Assembly: GCA_032871835.1 (NCBI GenBank)
Contig: CM065296.1
Location: forward strand, 57,368,186-57,432,185
Direction of reading: 5' to 3'
Source of the DNA: Dipteronia dyeriana
Lineage: Eukaryota; Streptophyta; Magnoliopsida; Sapindales; Sapindaceae
DNA: 64,000 bases
Every line of letters begins with the position of its first letter. The first letter of the stretch is position 1. The position numbers and the translations under genes were made by a program. The notes below the pieces were generated by a model. The model had not been told where the DNA came from, did no database searches, and saw nothing but the letters and a program-made list of their open reading frames with translations. Below are positions 1 through 12,461 of this stretch, piece after piece.

Positions 1-807
1 TGCAATAAACTCTATTATGAACTAATATCTTTTAATATTACAATTTTGAGTTTGAATCCACTTTTTTTTTTCATTTGTATTGATCTCAATGTATTGTATA
101 CACTAATTAATTAATTTTCTTTATTTATGGTGACCTTTGGTTAAATTCATCCATCTAAAATGTAATTAAACCAAATCAAGTGATTTGATACCTGTTTATA
201 TATTTTTACACATATGTTCACACCTTTTAGGGTTTAATGCACCGTTTACTCACCTGTTCACACGGAACCTTTTAGGGTTCAACGCACTTTTTAGGATGGT
301 CTAAAATGTTCCAGGATAAAAACAGACAAAAACTAAATTGACTTTGTTGACAAATGTTTGAAAAACTTTATGCATACAAACGCTATCGATGGATCATCAA
401 ACCGAAATTGTTACTAAGCAGAAATCTTATGATGCTTTGCAATGTGTTACTTGTCATTTGGAGATCAGCCTCGAAGAAGTAACAAAACCCATGAAAAAAA
501 AATTCATTAATTTTTTTCTATTTTTGGTTTAACATAATTACAAAAGAATTTTTACATCAATATGCCACATCATTTACCTTAATATACACATTATTCATGA
601 TACAAACTTGTTAATTAACTAACTTTCATGTTCCAAGGGTTTTTTTAAAAGAAAAATTATTGAAAAAGAAACAAAAAAACACCGGAGCACTACAAAAAAC
701 CAGCCAAAATGGTATTAATGTACAGAGGATTAATAATGTCACATTTTCATATTAATGCATACCCTTAATTGGTCAATTAATATTATAAATCAAAGCCCTA
801 TACCATT
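1..807. other. AT-rich intergenic DNA
   Basis: I see no convincing gene here. The block at 527-580 resembles 30145-30197 in the second low-copy island (both run from GTTTAACAT to a shared TTACC end). This suggests that the flank of the local small-gene family described below was duplicated too. Confidence 0.5.
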
Positions 808-1152
808 TTGTTCTATCTTCTCATTTTGACTTTTTTGTTATTCTCTTGTAAACAACTTTTTGGAGATATGGACGAACACGATCCTTGTCCCCAAAATACA
901 AAAGTAACTGCTCCATCTTCCCGAAACGAAGATAGTAGTGGAGTAACTCTCCAGAAAATCCAACTTATGGAGGAAAGGGTTGTCAAATTGGAGGAAAATA
1001 GCAAGGTTCTCATAGATGAAGTAACTAGGAGATTGTCCAAATATTTAGAATCGTACCTTCGTCCGGTCCAGCTCGGATTTGATTACGGTCATAAGGTTGG
1101 CTTCATACTCATGAGGGACTACGCGAAGAAGATTTTCCCAGAAGGAGAATGA
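808..1152 (+). CDS. Small coiled-coil ORF, copy 1 of a local gene family
   Basis: An open frame of 114 codons. The first in-frame ATG (808) gives a hydrophobic leader-like stretch. A second ATG at 868 starts the hydrophilic part (MDEHDPCPQ) and may be the real start. The middle (about residues 47-80) is heptad-rich and charged, consistent with a short coiled coil. The tail holds GH-x2-GF-x3-RDYAK. The middle aligns without gaps to the ORF at 2271-2600 (shared R-V-x2-LE, then L-x3-V-x-R-x3-K), and the GH..GF..RDYAK tail recurs at 30620-30710. I do not recognise the family and assign no function. It is the only member without a stop or frameshift, so it could still be a gene, but nothing else shows expression. 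Confidence 0.4.
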   Translation: MFYLLILTFLLFSCKQLFGDMDEHDPCPQNTKVTAPSSRNEDSSGVTLQKIQLMEERVVKLEENSKVLIDEVTRRLSKYLESYLRPVQLGFDYGHKVGFILMRDYAKKIFPEGE

Positions 1153-2270
1153 GATAATGTTGATCCCATTAAAGCCAGAGGTGCACTGGATTGACTGTTC
1201 ACGTAGTTGCAATATTTTCTCTTTTCCTTTGTTTGTTATTACGCTCTTTAACAACCATTTTATGGACCCGTTTTTGTGTAATCAATTCTTTAGTGGTGTG
1301 ATAATATATTTCAGTTTAAGTTTAAATTCGCTTGTTCACAACTCTACTGTTTATAAGTGATGTTGATCTATATTATCCATTTTCTTGGGTGTCCTTTTTA
1401 GTTTAAAATTGCTTGTTCAATTTGGCAAAAATATTAAAATTGAGAAACTCATATATGCACATCTGTACTGAAATTATTTAAAGTCAAATTGTATTCATTT
1501 TCTATTGAAATTCCATTTTATGTAAAAAGATAAAATGTTAATGCTCAGTGCATGGTCATCTTGCTTATAATGTCCATGGAAAGCAATGTAAGAGACTTAG
1601 TTACTCTTTGTTTTAATATTTTTTGAATATGTAAATCATTAATTTATATACACCCTTTGATTGAAATCTAAAAGCTAGAATTTTAACCAGCAAACATACA
1701 TTCACGAGAAAATATTTGTTATTATATGGTTTTATATGGTGTTTATAGTGTCCATGGTATTTAATAATTTTAGAATCAATTGGGTAAATATAGTTTATGA
1801 ACAATAGGGGTTTAAACTTCCAAAAATAAGATAAACATTAAGATTTAATACTTGTGAAATGAGTTTAGTAATTGAAAGATCACAATAAATGTTTTCTAGA
1901 CATCCATTAACAACCTTCCCATTCCCATTAAGATAAACATAAAGATTTATTACTCGTGATACGAGTATAGTGGTTGAAACATTATAGCTTTTTTCTAGAG
2001 TATTCTCATTCTCATTCCTATTAATAAGAGATAACACGGTTTCCCATATTTAAATAATATTTGTTATTGCTAAACCGGTTGAACTGTAAACTAGTCTAAT
2101 CAAATACGTGTACATACTTGTCATCACATTTTTATTTAAGTAATAAATATTGTGAATTTATTATCTCTATAAATGAGTGGGATCTAGAACTTTCTTCTTC
2201 TGGTTAACTTTCTTCATCTTTGCCTTTTCAGAAAAAAGAAAAAAAATACTTTCTTTATTTTGTCAAACAC
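1153..2270. other. AT-rich intergenic DNA with one diverged direct repeat
   Basis: No gene is evident. Two imperfect copies of a roughly 75-bp sequence begin at 1828 and 1930 with AAGATAAACAT and both end near a TTTTCTAGA. They are 102 bp apart and look like an old local duplication. Confidence 0.4.
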
Positions 2271-2600
2271 TATGGTTCTCTCTAAACTGTCACCGATCTC
2301 TTTAGTAAAATCAAGAAAAATATCAACTTCTTCTAAAGAAAAAATCACTGATCCCTTCGGCTTCCTCCTTTGATAAAACAACTGATGAGTCTCCTCTAAT
2401 TGAGGATGGAGAGTTCAATCTACTCATAGAACTGAGTACCCGTGTGGAATTATTGGAGGCCACTAATGTCTGCCTTTGTACAAATGTTTCTCGTGACAGG
2501 TCTTGGAAGAGTTTTTGGACCAATGACCTTCACTTTCGAGACATTCACAAGCACTTTGAAGATGATCGTCTTGCTGGATTCAATATCTTCAGAGAATAAA
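2271..2600 (+). pseudogene. Small coiled-coil ORF, copy 2, frameshifted
   Basis: The frame from ATG 2271 (MVLSKLSPIS) closes after about 34 codons, while the reading that matches its relatives runs in another frame from about 2345 to the TAA at 2598-2600. The switch falls at an A-rich run near 2335-2343, so a single-base indel is the simplest cause. The downstream frame holds a short heptad region (TRVELLEA), then RSWKSFWTNDLHFRDIH and AGFNIF. These last blocks align directly with the split gene whose 3' part is at 29610-29747 (TSWKIFLTSELHIRDI, AGFKLF) and more weakly with the ORF at 808-1152. Function unknown. Confidence 0.5.
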
Positions 2601-3135
2601 TGAAGACTATTCAACCACATAGGCAATGGGATGAGATTGAATGGACACAAGCAAGGGATGCCTTGGGCAGGTGACTTTTGCTTTTTGTTTGTTATTTTTT
2701 TTCTTGATTTATATCTTTAAATGTTTTTCCATATTTTTGTTATAATCACAATTTTTTTATCGACATTTATGGAATCACAAACAGATGTATGTGAATGGTA
2801 TGCTTTCTATGTGTTACTATGTTATAAAAATGGATTTGTAATTTCTTATTTAAAACAAGAATTACAATTAGCAATCAATTATTGTTGTGTCATCGGTATA
2901 TTTAGCCTTGACTCTATTTATCATATACTTATTGTTGTATGAAATTAGTTGCATATCTATTAATAAATCTGCCTTTCCAATAAAAAATGATCGACAATAA
3001 AATGTATAACAATCATTTGAAGCGATCAGCATATATTATCCTTTTTGTAGGGATTTAATCATATTAAAAGTAAAGCTTGGATACAATTTCAAACCGATGT
3101 TACTTTCATTAACATCATGCGTGCATTACACGTTC
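2601..3135. other. Intergenic DNA
   Basis: AT-rich sequence. Just after the pseudogene a short open stretch (MKTIQPHRQW, 2600-2672) may be a residue of the same gene. Nothing else is recognisable. Confidence 0.4.
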
Positions 3136-3564
3136 TTATACTGTTAATAACATTAGTACAATTAGAAACAACACAACTGATGAAACACTAAAGAAAATTA
3201 AATTATACAATGTCATCATTCTTAAGCCAATTTGAATGGACTCCAAATTGGGCTTTATTCCATGTAAACATGTTTCTAGCTTTTGTATATTTGCATTTAA
3301 CACTTTGGTTTCTTCCACATCTCTACTGATTTCTTCAGTCCTTCGCCAAGTTTGAAAAGTCGTTGGATCTTGTTTCCACTAGGTAAAAAACTTGCATCGC
3401 TTACTTTCACAAGTATAAAACAACTTACCTGGATTGTTTTCCATTTCAGAGATTTTCAATGCAGCCCTTCTTCCACATTTACGGTATTTGTTTCTAAATG
3501 TAATCATTCTACCATTGGTGTTTCTTGATGTGCTTGAACTTCCTTCCTTAGTGGGATGATGCAC
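3136..3564 (-). pseudogene. GRF-type zinc-finger protein with C-terminal membrane anchor, broken
   Basis: Minus-strand frame from ATG 3564 to the stop at 3136. It has the layout of small plant GRF zinc-finger proteins: a Ser/Thr-rich start, a GRF finger (KCGRRAALKIS, then NNPGKLFYTCESKRCKFF), an Arg/Glu/Lys heptad region (about 3250-3330), and a C-terminal hydrophobic helix (YNLIFFSVSSVVLFLIVLML). Two faults are visible. A TAG at 3379-3381 falls right after the finger, with the frame continuing unchanged beyond it. The first zinc-ligand Cys of the C-x-CG start is replaced by Arg (RKCG). In the family the finger is thought to bind single-stranded nucleic acid and many plant copies are TE-associated; that is family knowledge. 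A CCAG/GTAAGT string inside the finger looks like a splice donor, but the coding match continues through it. Confidence 0.75.
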
Positions 3565-4104
3565 TTGTAGAAGAATGAAATTTATGAATGCATGTCATAA
3601 AAGATATGAACGATTTTTTACAGGTGTGTGTCAGTAAAGTAAAACGAAAGAAAGATCTAAATCTGTGCATCTATGTTGGAAAGAGGTATGTTTATAAAGT
3701 AAAATATTTCTGTTGGGTTTCCAACAGTTTCATTTATGGACGCAAAAGTAATTTCATTTGTTTTTTTATACCTATCACTAATTGCCCAATGCATGATCAT
3801 CTACCCTATCCCTTCTTTGCTTAATTCTTGCTTCATACGCCAATGATAAAACTAAAAATTATATTGATTTACATTTAAAATAAGTCATGGGTGTAAATTG
3901 ATTTTCTCTAAAAATATGGGTTGCCAATTCACTATGTTAACGACTCCACCTAAATTAATTTTTATTATTTAAAATTCCTCTTTAATCTGCAGAATGGACT
4001 ACTAATACTCGTCACCTACCTCTGTTGACAAAACCGAAAACTACTCTTCTCTCAATCAAGAAACAAAAAAGCAATCACTAACCACTATCGAGAAAAAAAC
4101 CACT
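3565..4104. other. Intergenic DNA upstream of the split small gene
   Basis: AT-rich sequence lying between the divergent GRF pseudogene and the small ORF at 4105. It may hold their promoters, but I cannot point to a convincing TATA box or other element. Confidence 0.35.
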
Positions 4105-4203
4105 ATGTCTCTTCTAGTTGTTGAAGATGTTACCACTGAAATCATTTGAATTAATTGTCGTGTTTCAATACATGAGGAAAAATACCAGGTCCTGAATGAA
4201 AAG
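4105..4203 (+). pseudogene. 5' part of small gene copy 3, split by element C
   Basis: ATG at 4105 (MSLLVVEDVTTEII), an in-frame TGA at 4147-4149, then a charged stretch ending in LNEK at 4203. Here the element C 5' LTR begins. The reading resumes in the same frame at ATG 29610, directly after the second copy of the 5-bp target site (AAAAG, 4199-4203 and 29605-29609). Across the two parts the alignment with copy 2 (2271-2600) is collinear and gap-free. The TGA may predate or follow the insertion. Function unknown. Confidence 0.65.
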
Positions 4204-4407
4204 TGTTAGGTTTTAGATTGTGTTGGCATTAATTTCATATCAAAATGATGTTTACTTGTAATGATTTAGTTGTTTAGGTTCATGATGATTCAAGCTTCAA
4301 AGAAGAAATATTAACTAGTCAAAGCAAGTTCAAAGTCTTCAAAGAGAAAGGATGCTATATGGTTCTACAAAGGTATATTAAGACCTTATCTTTCTCTTAC
4401 AATGCTT

Positions 4408-4624
4408 AGGCACACACACAATTCATACATTTCTGTCCCTGCATAGTTGTACACTATTATAGGCACACACATAATTCATACATTTGTGTCCCTGCATAGT
4501 TGTGCACCATTATAGGCATACACATATAAATCATACATATGTGTCTCTGCATCAATGTGCACCATTATAGGCACACACATACAATTCATTCATATGTGTC
4601 CTTACATCATTATGCCCCATTTAT
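4408..4624 (+). repeat. Tandem repeat, about 4 x 53-56 bp, in the element C LTR
   Basis: Units start at 4408, 4461, 4514 and 4569. Each begins AGGCAYACACA, carries an ATTCATACAT-type core and a GTCCCTGCAT-type block, and ends in a CCATTAT-like string. The first two are closest to each other and the last is the most diverged. It resembles the subrepeats often found in U3 of plant LTRs. A regulatory role is only a guess. Confidence 0.8.
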
Positions 4625-6046
4625 AACACATTCACACATTTGAAGATGAATGCTCATGCATTGGTATGAAAATAACATGTTTTGGAAAATACATGATTGG
4701 AAACTATCTCTATGTAGTTTGCATTCTAGTGTGAATTGTGTTTGTATGTGTATATGTTTGTATAACATGGTTATTGAAATTTATTTTAGTCTTAAATTAT
4801 TCATGATTGAGTTCTGGTCATTTTAGTTACTCATACTATTGATTTCAAGTTCTAAGTCAAAAGATACTACACTTTCAACTCATGTTGCATACATTGTCTT
4901 CGTCTTCATATATCGAGTCGAATTCTTATTTTCTAGGTTGAGTATCTTATATTTCCCTATCCGTAAGAGAGTTATGGTTTGTAATCCGTAAATGGATTCG
5001 AATTTCAAGTTCAGAGGCCGGATAATGATCTAAGAACGCGAAGGGAGCTCGTGGAAAAGAAGCAAGCATCAAGTGCTTCTTTCCCGAGATGGCACGTGGC
5101 CATCTTGGGCAAGAAGGCTTGCAGCCCCGAGATGCCCATGTGCCATCTCAGGCAGCAAGGTCACTTGATGTGCATCTTGCCCTTTTGTTCATTTTGCTTC
5201 TATTCTTTTCCCTCTAACATTTCATTCCAAGAAGAGATTCAAAATTTGAGTGTAAAATTTTCTCCCAAATTTTCTCAACTTCCAAACACCATAACTTCTT
5301 CATTTGAACTCCAATCTGCGTGATTCAAAGTTGAGAGTGTTTGTCTATCAATCCTCCATATTTTCTCTGAAGTTTGAGTTAGTTTTATTTCTGTTTTTGG
5401 AGTTTAATCTCACAAAAACGGGACTGCACCAAATCAACTAAGGTATTTGATTTTCTCTCAAAGTTTTCCTTTAAAACTTGGTCAATGCCTTGGGTTTTCT
5501 TCTTCAACATATAAATATGTGTCTTGTGATTGTTTTGATTTGAGTTTTGAACTCATTTAATGCTAGATTGAGTTCCAATTGAAATCTCACATGTTGAGTA
5601 AGGTTTTGCTTTCGCCTATGTTTTCACATGTTTAGGATTGTATTGTGTTAGCTTTGATTCTAGGACTATTTGATTATCTTTAATTGATTAATTTTGTGAA
5701 AAATTGTTCCTCACATGTATTAGGCTCTCTTTGGCCAAAATCTCACTATAATACGTGTACTTGTGTTCTTTTGAGCTATTCATGTGCTTTGTTGAATCTA
5801 TGAATAAGAAATATGCTCTAGAACTCTTGCTTTAATCTAAATGACTTTGTCACATGATTTTAGCATGTTTTTGGTATATGAGATTTAAACTTGATTATGT
5901 ATTAATTGAACATATCTTGTGACTCAAGTTTTAGATCTATGCATGTATCTAGGTTGTAATTAATGTTGAACATATCTTACATGATCTAGATATAGTAAAC
6001 ATGCATGATTGATTAGACCACATTTGTTATGTGCATTCATGCTTAT

Positions 6047-8258
6047 GTAGGGAAAAAACTGTTCAAAACGCAACGGAAGCGTGAGAAAATTAGAAAAATA
6101 GGGTTTGCATATATAAAAAAAAAATTCCATTTTAATAACAAGAACCTTAACCCTAGATTAATTGATGTATATAAAAAGTATCGTACCTTTTTTTTTCGTG
6201 ACGATTGAACTAGCGTCGAATTGAATCCGCAAGATCTTCCAATCCAATCACGAACGTGAATCACTTAGCAGTGTGTGCTCTCTTTCTTTAAATTGTATAC
6301 CTGAGGATGGAAACAAACAAAATCTTCTTCTTTGTTAGTCACAATAATCCTCTAAGAGAAAAACCAAGAACGTCCGGTCACTTTTGAATTATCAATCAAT
6401 TTGATTGAAACACACGTGAACCTTGATTCGATGTTGTACACAAAACCCTTTTGATGCAAAGGATACTAGTGTACTATTGAAAACAAAAATGTTCCCTCTT
6501 TTCTCTATGCTTGACCGAATTCTTCACACAATGAGTTGGACGAAGTTTTTTTTTATAACAATAAAAAAACAAATAAAAAACAACTTCTCACACCAAAAAC
6601 TAAAGCTTGGTCGAAATTTGCAAGTAGAATATATAGGAGACCAAATCCTCTCCTAAGAAGGATTTACTTGGTGGTTAAGAATCCTTTCCTTAGGTAGATT
6701 TATTTAGTGGTTAAGAATCCTTTTCTAAAATGAATTCTATCCTACACCAAGACTCTTAATCCAACTCAATAGTGTAATTGTAACCATATTAAAGACTTCC
6801 TAATTTGATTAGATAAATAATTCCTTTTATTTATCTACATATCAAATATAGTCTTTAATATTAATTATACTACCGACAATAGTATAATATTAGGAGACCA
6901 TCTCCTAATAGAAAACGATTTTGACTTTTAATTAAATAATTAATTAATCACCAAGTTAATTAATTTCCATTTAATTAAATAATAAAATAATATAATATAA
7001 TTAAGCTATTCTAAAGAGCCTTGCCGCCCAACACATATATATGGGCCAATATATTATTTTCTTATTTTATAAAATCCATTTGACCTTTATAAAATATCCA
7101 CATGTGAACTAGACCCATTCTTACAAAAAGATACAAGTCCACATACCTCAATACAACTCTAGATGGACCCCCAAATTGGTCCGGTAGAATACATCGAGTG
7201 ATCCATACAAGTTCGTCTGGATTGGGGATCTTGGTGGGCTATCTAAATTTAAGCTCCAATAGACATAACCCAATCACAATCAACAAAAGATTCACTTAGG
7301 TCCGATCTATTTAATTTTAGTTCATTCCACTAAATAACTAAAATTGAACTCTTAAATAAAGATAGAATAAGTTGATGTTACTCATTCATACCCTATACAA
7401 CCTTATTGGAGAAAGTGTATCCTCGTGAAGAATACCAGTAATCGCCAAGAGCTCATAGACCGTCTATAGCTCTCCAAGTTACTATATTTACTCATATGAC
7501 CACATTTTGAACTTGGATATTTTGACTTTTCCAGAAGCCATGTTTCAATAGACACTACTGAAAACTTAACGTTAAGATTTAATATTCAATACCTCAAAAC
7601 ATCCATATGATGATATTCTACTCTCATTTAATAAATGGAGTCACGATGTTCATATCTATAAGTGAAGTCCTCTATCGATTAACAAATGAATACCACCAAA
7701 CTATCAAGGATAGACTATGCTATATAATCGTACTCATTGATAGTTCAAATGATAACACTTGCAACCATAAGTCCATCATTTATCTCAGGATTGAGATAGA
7801 CTCTCTGATTATCTTCAAATATTTTTTTTTTATCTATTGACGGTTCTAGATAAAGTATTTCATTTTGATCCTATTTAATGCACCCAGTGCACTAGATTCT
7901 TTTGACAAAAGACACTACACTTTGATGATTTTAGACTCATTATAACATATTTGATCCCACTCAAATACTAGCAAAAGAATCTACAACTTTGACAAGATAA
8001 AGGCGCCCAACCTTTTATCTTAAGTTGTGAATATTATTCAAGACTAAATAAAGAATTGTGTCTACCTCATACATATCTAGATGTATGAACAATTCTTCTT
8101 TTATCATAGTCTTTTGACCTTATGATTATTTACTTTTGACAATTATAATAATTAAACTATAAATGCTATAAGATTTGTTAAACTAGAAATCACTTTATTA
8201 ATATGAAAAGATTGTCAAATACAATATTATACTCTTTCTATCGAGCATAATCCTAATA
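6047..8258 (-). mobile_element. Family D solo LTR
   Basis: This 2,212-bp block is the reverse complement of the family D 3' LTR at 50956-55020 (without that copy's inserted B LTR and AT-rich duplication). On the + strand it starts TGTAGGGAAAAA and ends TCCTAATA, where the terminal CA has become TA. A perfect 5-bp TSD (GCTTA) flanks it at 6042-6046 and 8259-8263. No internal sequence remains, so it is a solo LTR left by recombination between the two LTRs of a former D element. It is inserted in the element C LTR. Confidence 0.88.
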
Positions 8259-8728
8259 GCTTATGTCTAGTATTTTTCGTAGGATGCGTTGATCATAACA
8301 TTCTATATTACGTGCTTGTTTGCGTTTTGCATTCATGATCACCTAGATGCTTTATGAGAAGGAAGTCTTGACAATAGGTGTGAGACCTATGTTGTTGAGC
8401 AAAGAAGTTTTGGCAAGAGGTGGGAGATCTTAGAATGTCAAGCAAGGAAGTATTGCATAGGGCCGTGAGGATCCAGAAGGGTGAGCAAGGAAGTCTTGCC
8501 TAGGGTCGCGAGGATCCGGAAGGGTGAGCGAGGAAGTCTTGACAAGAGGTGTGAGGCCTCAGAATGTTGAGCAAGAGGGCAACATATTCATGATTAGGAT
8601 AGGAGGGTAGTTTCTATGTGAAGGGGTCACATGAGAGATTGTACTTGTCTTATCTACTAGTGGATTTTGTTTGCCGGTGGTTCCTAACCAGTGGATGTTT
8701 CCAATTTGGAGGTTTACCACATTATATC

Positions 8729-10386
8729 TGTTGGTTTATGCCCTAAAGATGTAATTTGTAAATGGATTTATGAAATAAATAAAAGGAAAAGTTCAATTCA
8801 TTCTTGTTGTGTTGTTTATTTTATAAATTGTGCATATATTTAACATCTAAGATTGCCGGATGTAATCTTGAACTGTGTATATGAGTGTCATATACAGATG
8901 GATAAAGTAAGAGACGTGCAATCTAAAGAGTCCATAGATAGCAAATAAAGCTGGGTACTTTATTTGTGGCTAATCTATAGTTGCGGTCCATTCTGTAATG
9001 TACACTGATTCTATCCTGAATCATTCATATAGAGATATGAGAATGAAGGCACCTTGTATGATGTGATCATATAGGACTGGGCCATGATCTATATGAATCT
9101 CACACCAAGATTCATTTACCGATGAGATTCATATATATCAACTAATGATGGCTATATGTGGATGATCTTAATCATGAGTGTCTTAACGACTCCTTCAGGT
9201 TAGATCTTGGTCTTTGATATACCATGGGTGAGGTCGGATGAAGTTCTCGATCAATATGCTCCGTATGTTGGGATTGCGGTTTGGCTTGTGGCTGGGAAGG
9301 TTTGTACACAATAGTTGAATCCACTCCTTCTTGTGAGAAGTAGATGGTAGTTCCCTTAAGGGTTGATTCGGGGCTTGGACAATATGAATGCTCTCCTAAT
9401 TCCGTAAAGAAATAAGATTTATTGTCCATTAGAGAATCAATGGTACTTAAAGGATATATGTAATTAGAGGGGTATAACGGACATTATGATCCAGCTCTAA
9501 TTATGAACTATTGTGGAGGATCACACCATATGTAATAGCTATATCAACGGACACCGAGTTGTATCGGTCTGTGTAAAAACGTCTACAGTTGAGAGAGTAC
9601 AGCTTCGGGTTTTTAGTGGAATAACACCTGAGTTAACAATCAAGGAATATTAATTAAAGAGTTTAATTAATGATTCCGGGGATTATTGTAGCTCAAAATA
9701 CTGTGGGTCCATTAGGTCCCCTTGCTAGCCCGAACGATTTAGGTAACGAGGGTCACGGTTAATTAATTGGATTGTCCAATTAATTGTGTTACGAAAGTGA
9801 CACGTGTTTATTCGGGAAATAATTGAATAATGAGATTATTTAATTAATGAATGTTAATAGTTAAATTAATTAAATAATTAGATTATTTAATTATATTGAT
9901 AATTATGAATTATTAATCAACTATTAAATGCAGGGTGTTAGTTGATATCTGGATTAAGGTGAAGATAAAATAATAGGATTATTTTATTTTTACTAAATCA
10001 TTTATCTAAGTATTTGAATTTAAGTTTAAATTTAAAATACTTATTATCACTTTTAATATATTAGATATATTTGAAAAGGATAATTAAAAGATATATATCA
10101 ATTAATAACATAAGAGATTGAATTGGATGCAAATTGGTATGTGCACATGAAACATTAGTCAAAAGAAGAATTTTCATATGATGCAAATACTTGATACACA
10201 CATATTATTAATATATATATATATATATTTTTCTTCTTGTATGCATGGTTCATAAAAACATATATATATATAAATATTTGTGAAAAAGCAAGAGCATGAA
10301 GATAATGATATATATATATATTCGTGGAAAAAGTAACTACGTAAGATATATATAAATGAAAAAGCAAAAGCGAGGCGTGAGAGTCT

Positions 10387-10435
<49 letters not shown>

Positions 10436-10936
10436 GAAAAAGGAAAAGTGAGGCGCGAGAGTCTAACATATATATATATATGTGAAAAAAAGGAAGCAGG
10501 CGTGATATAAATATATATTGTTTCATGTTTTGTGTGTTTTGGAAACACATAGAAGAAATAGTTTCTTCAATTCTCTCTATATCCTCCATTCAAGTTCTTG
10601 AGACCGTGACACACTCACACGCAGTTACCAATTCCGGGAGATAGTAAGGAAGATCGAGTGGATCAGACAGGATCACATTATAAAGTGAAGGAGCTTCCAA
10701 ACGTTGGTAAGATTGGTTCAGACAAGAGCATATCGAAAAGTGAAGGAGTCTTCAAACGTTGGTAAGATTTTCTTCTTGATTATATCGATTTCAATTTCCT
10801 GTGTTTACATATTGTATGTATTAGTTTCGAAAAATAATTACGATCCCAAGTTTACTGGTCCTAGATACAGATTATTATCTATATAAAAAATTTAAAACCT
10901 AGTTCCGCTATGTAACCGGTGAACGGGGTTCCAACA
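8729..10936 (+). repeat. Element A 5' LTR
   Basis: 2,208 bp, starting TGTTGGTTTATGCCC and ending GGGTTCCAACA, so the ends form a TGTTGG/CCAACA inverted repeat. It contains a long (AT)n run at 10391-10430. A duplicate-like CCAAACGTTGGTAAGA motif occurs near the 3' end. The same LTR appears at 16336-28368 (split), 32811-34680 (partial), 38286-39034 (partial) and, on the minus strand, at 42706-44700 and 45819-47820. Confidence 0.92.
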
Positions 10937-10951
10937 ATTAGTATCTGAGCC
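10937..10951 (+). promoter_or_regulatory. Primer-binding site of element A (degenerate)
   Basis: TTAGTATCTGAGCC directly after the LTR. The plant initiator-Met consensus is TTGGTATCAGAGCC, so two bases have changed. The sister copy at 39035 keeps the consensus. Confidence 0.8.
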
Positions 10952-12461
10952 AATTTATTTTTTGGAACAGAAAATTGTTTTCGATGCTCCTATTTTTATG
11001 AATGTGTAGGCACCATCTTTATGATTGTATGAATGTTTATAATTCAATTGTTTAATTTAAACATGGTTGATCGTAAATTTTTATGGTACTGTGGAATTAG
11101 GGTTTATGGGTTGTATAATTTTTTTTTATTATTATATTTTTTTTTCTGTTATTGTATTGTAAAAAAAAATATAACATATATTGAAGACCTGGAAATATCG
11201 CGAAGAAGGATTCATGAGATGAATCGGAGTGATCTGAAGAGACTGGAAGATATCTGAAGTTACTAGAAGACCAAGGAATGCCTTGAGAATTTTTTTGTAA
11301 TTTTAGATTCCAATTTTTTTTAGGTTAAATAATCCACGGTACTCAGTTAATTCATGTATTTTTATATTATGTGATGATAAAAGTATTGTCATACATACGT
11401 AAGTAATTTAGATTATATGTGCCTACACAAATATATTTGATATGTCATACATGCATCATAGCCTGATATTTTATGTATTTTTTTAATGTGATTAAAATGG
11501 GTAATATACATAATTGGCTATGAATAATGAGATTAGTTTTTAATGGTTAGAAAACTTAATAATTCTCATTAATATTAATCTAGTTATTAAAGAGTTTAAT
11601 AAGTTAGATTAATAGGGTCATTTATTGTAATTATGATTAATATGATTAATTACCTAATAATAAATGATCCAAATAAAGTGTTAGGGTTTTAATAGTTAAA
11701 ACTTGGTAAACACTAACATAATAATCTGATCCTAGTAAATAGTTTACAAAGGTTTAGATTATTCACTAATAGATTAGATTTTTAATTGTTAAAAATCATT
11801 AATAATTTATTAGTTAATTATAATTTGTTTCTAATTAGTTAATGCGCTAGATAACTTGATTAAAGTTAGCCGTTTAATCCTGTAGAGTCTAAGTGCATTA
11901 ACGGTTAATAGAAAACCCTAATTTTAAAATAGCATATATATCCCACGGTCTCCGTCATTAGTTTAACACCTTGAGATCCGAGTGGGGCCTCGTGACAGCT
12001 TTGCTTTCATCCTCCCTAAGGAGGGTTTCCACAAAGGTCAATACCAAGGTTGACTTCCTAACGGATAAGATTTCTGAGGGTATTTCGGGATTGACCGACC
12101 CTAAGGCGGCAATTCTCAAGTTAATCTTGTGAGATCTGAAATTGTGGGTTACACTCACGAAGGTTTTATTAGGTTTGTTAATTAAAAACCTGACTCAATG
12201 AACGATGGTTGAATGATATGGAATAAGAGTTATTCTAGAATATCATTTGATTGAGAATGTCTCGGTCCAACATGCAAAGACTTGACCGACCCTAAGGAAG
12301 CACTTCTTTGTGGTATGTTGGATTGTCGTGGTATAGTAACTAGTTTTAGGGTAGTTCTAGTTCGTTAAACATGTGCATGCATCATGTTTAAATTTATGCC
12401 AAAGCACTTGCACTTGTTTTAAATAAATGATTGAATGAATGTTTTATTTATTTCAGCAATA
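10952..12461 (+). other. Element A untranslated leader
   Basis: About 1.5 kb between PBS and gag with no long open frame. It is collinear with the A2 leader (39050-40695) except that A lacks a block of about 170 bp found in A2 at roughly 39290-39463. It includes a TTAGATTAAT-rich portion and a short C/G-richer block at 11960-12140 that ends before gag. Confidence 0.7.

Noticed and set aside
3410..3430. Splice donor (CCAG/GTAAGT) in the GRF finger
   Set aside because: Reading through it continues the zinc-finger consensus (NPGKLFYTC), so it is coding and not an intron.
5051..5323. 90-codon frame in the element C LTR
   Set aside because: It lies inside the LTR; no similarity to a known domain and no second copy to test.
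7607..7840. Frame shared with the minus-strand frame at 51414-51605
   Set aside because: Both are the same D LTR in opposite orientation, so sharing reflects LTR homology and not coding.
9172..9429. Antisense 85-codon frame in the A 5' LTR
   Set aside because: In the other LTR copies the same sequence has stops or shifts, so it is not maintained.
10155..10589. Antisense frames of 144 and 124 codons rich in Tyr-Ile
   Set aside because: They are read through (AT)n runs in the A LTR. The same happens at 27548-28021. The translation is an artefact of the microsatellite.
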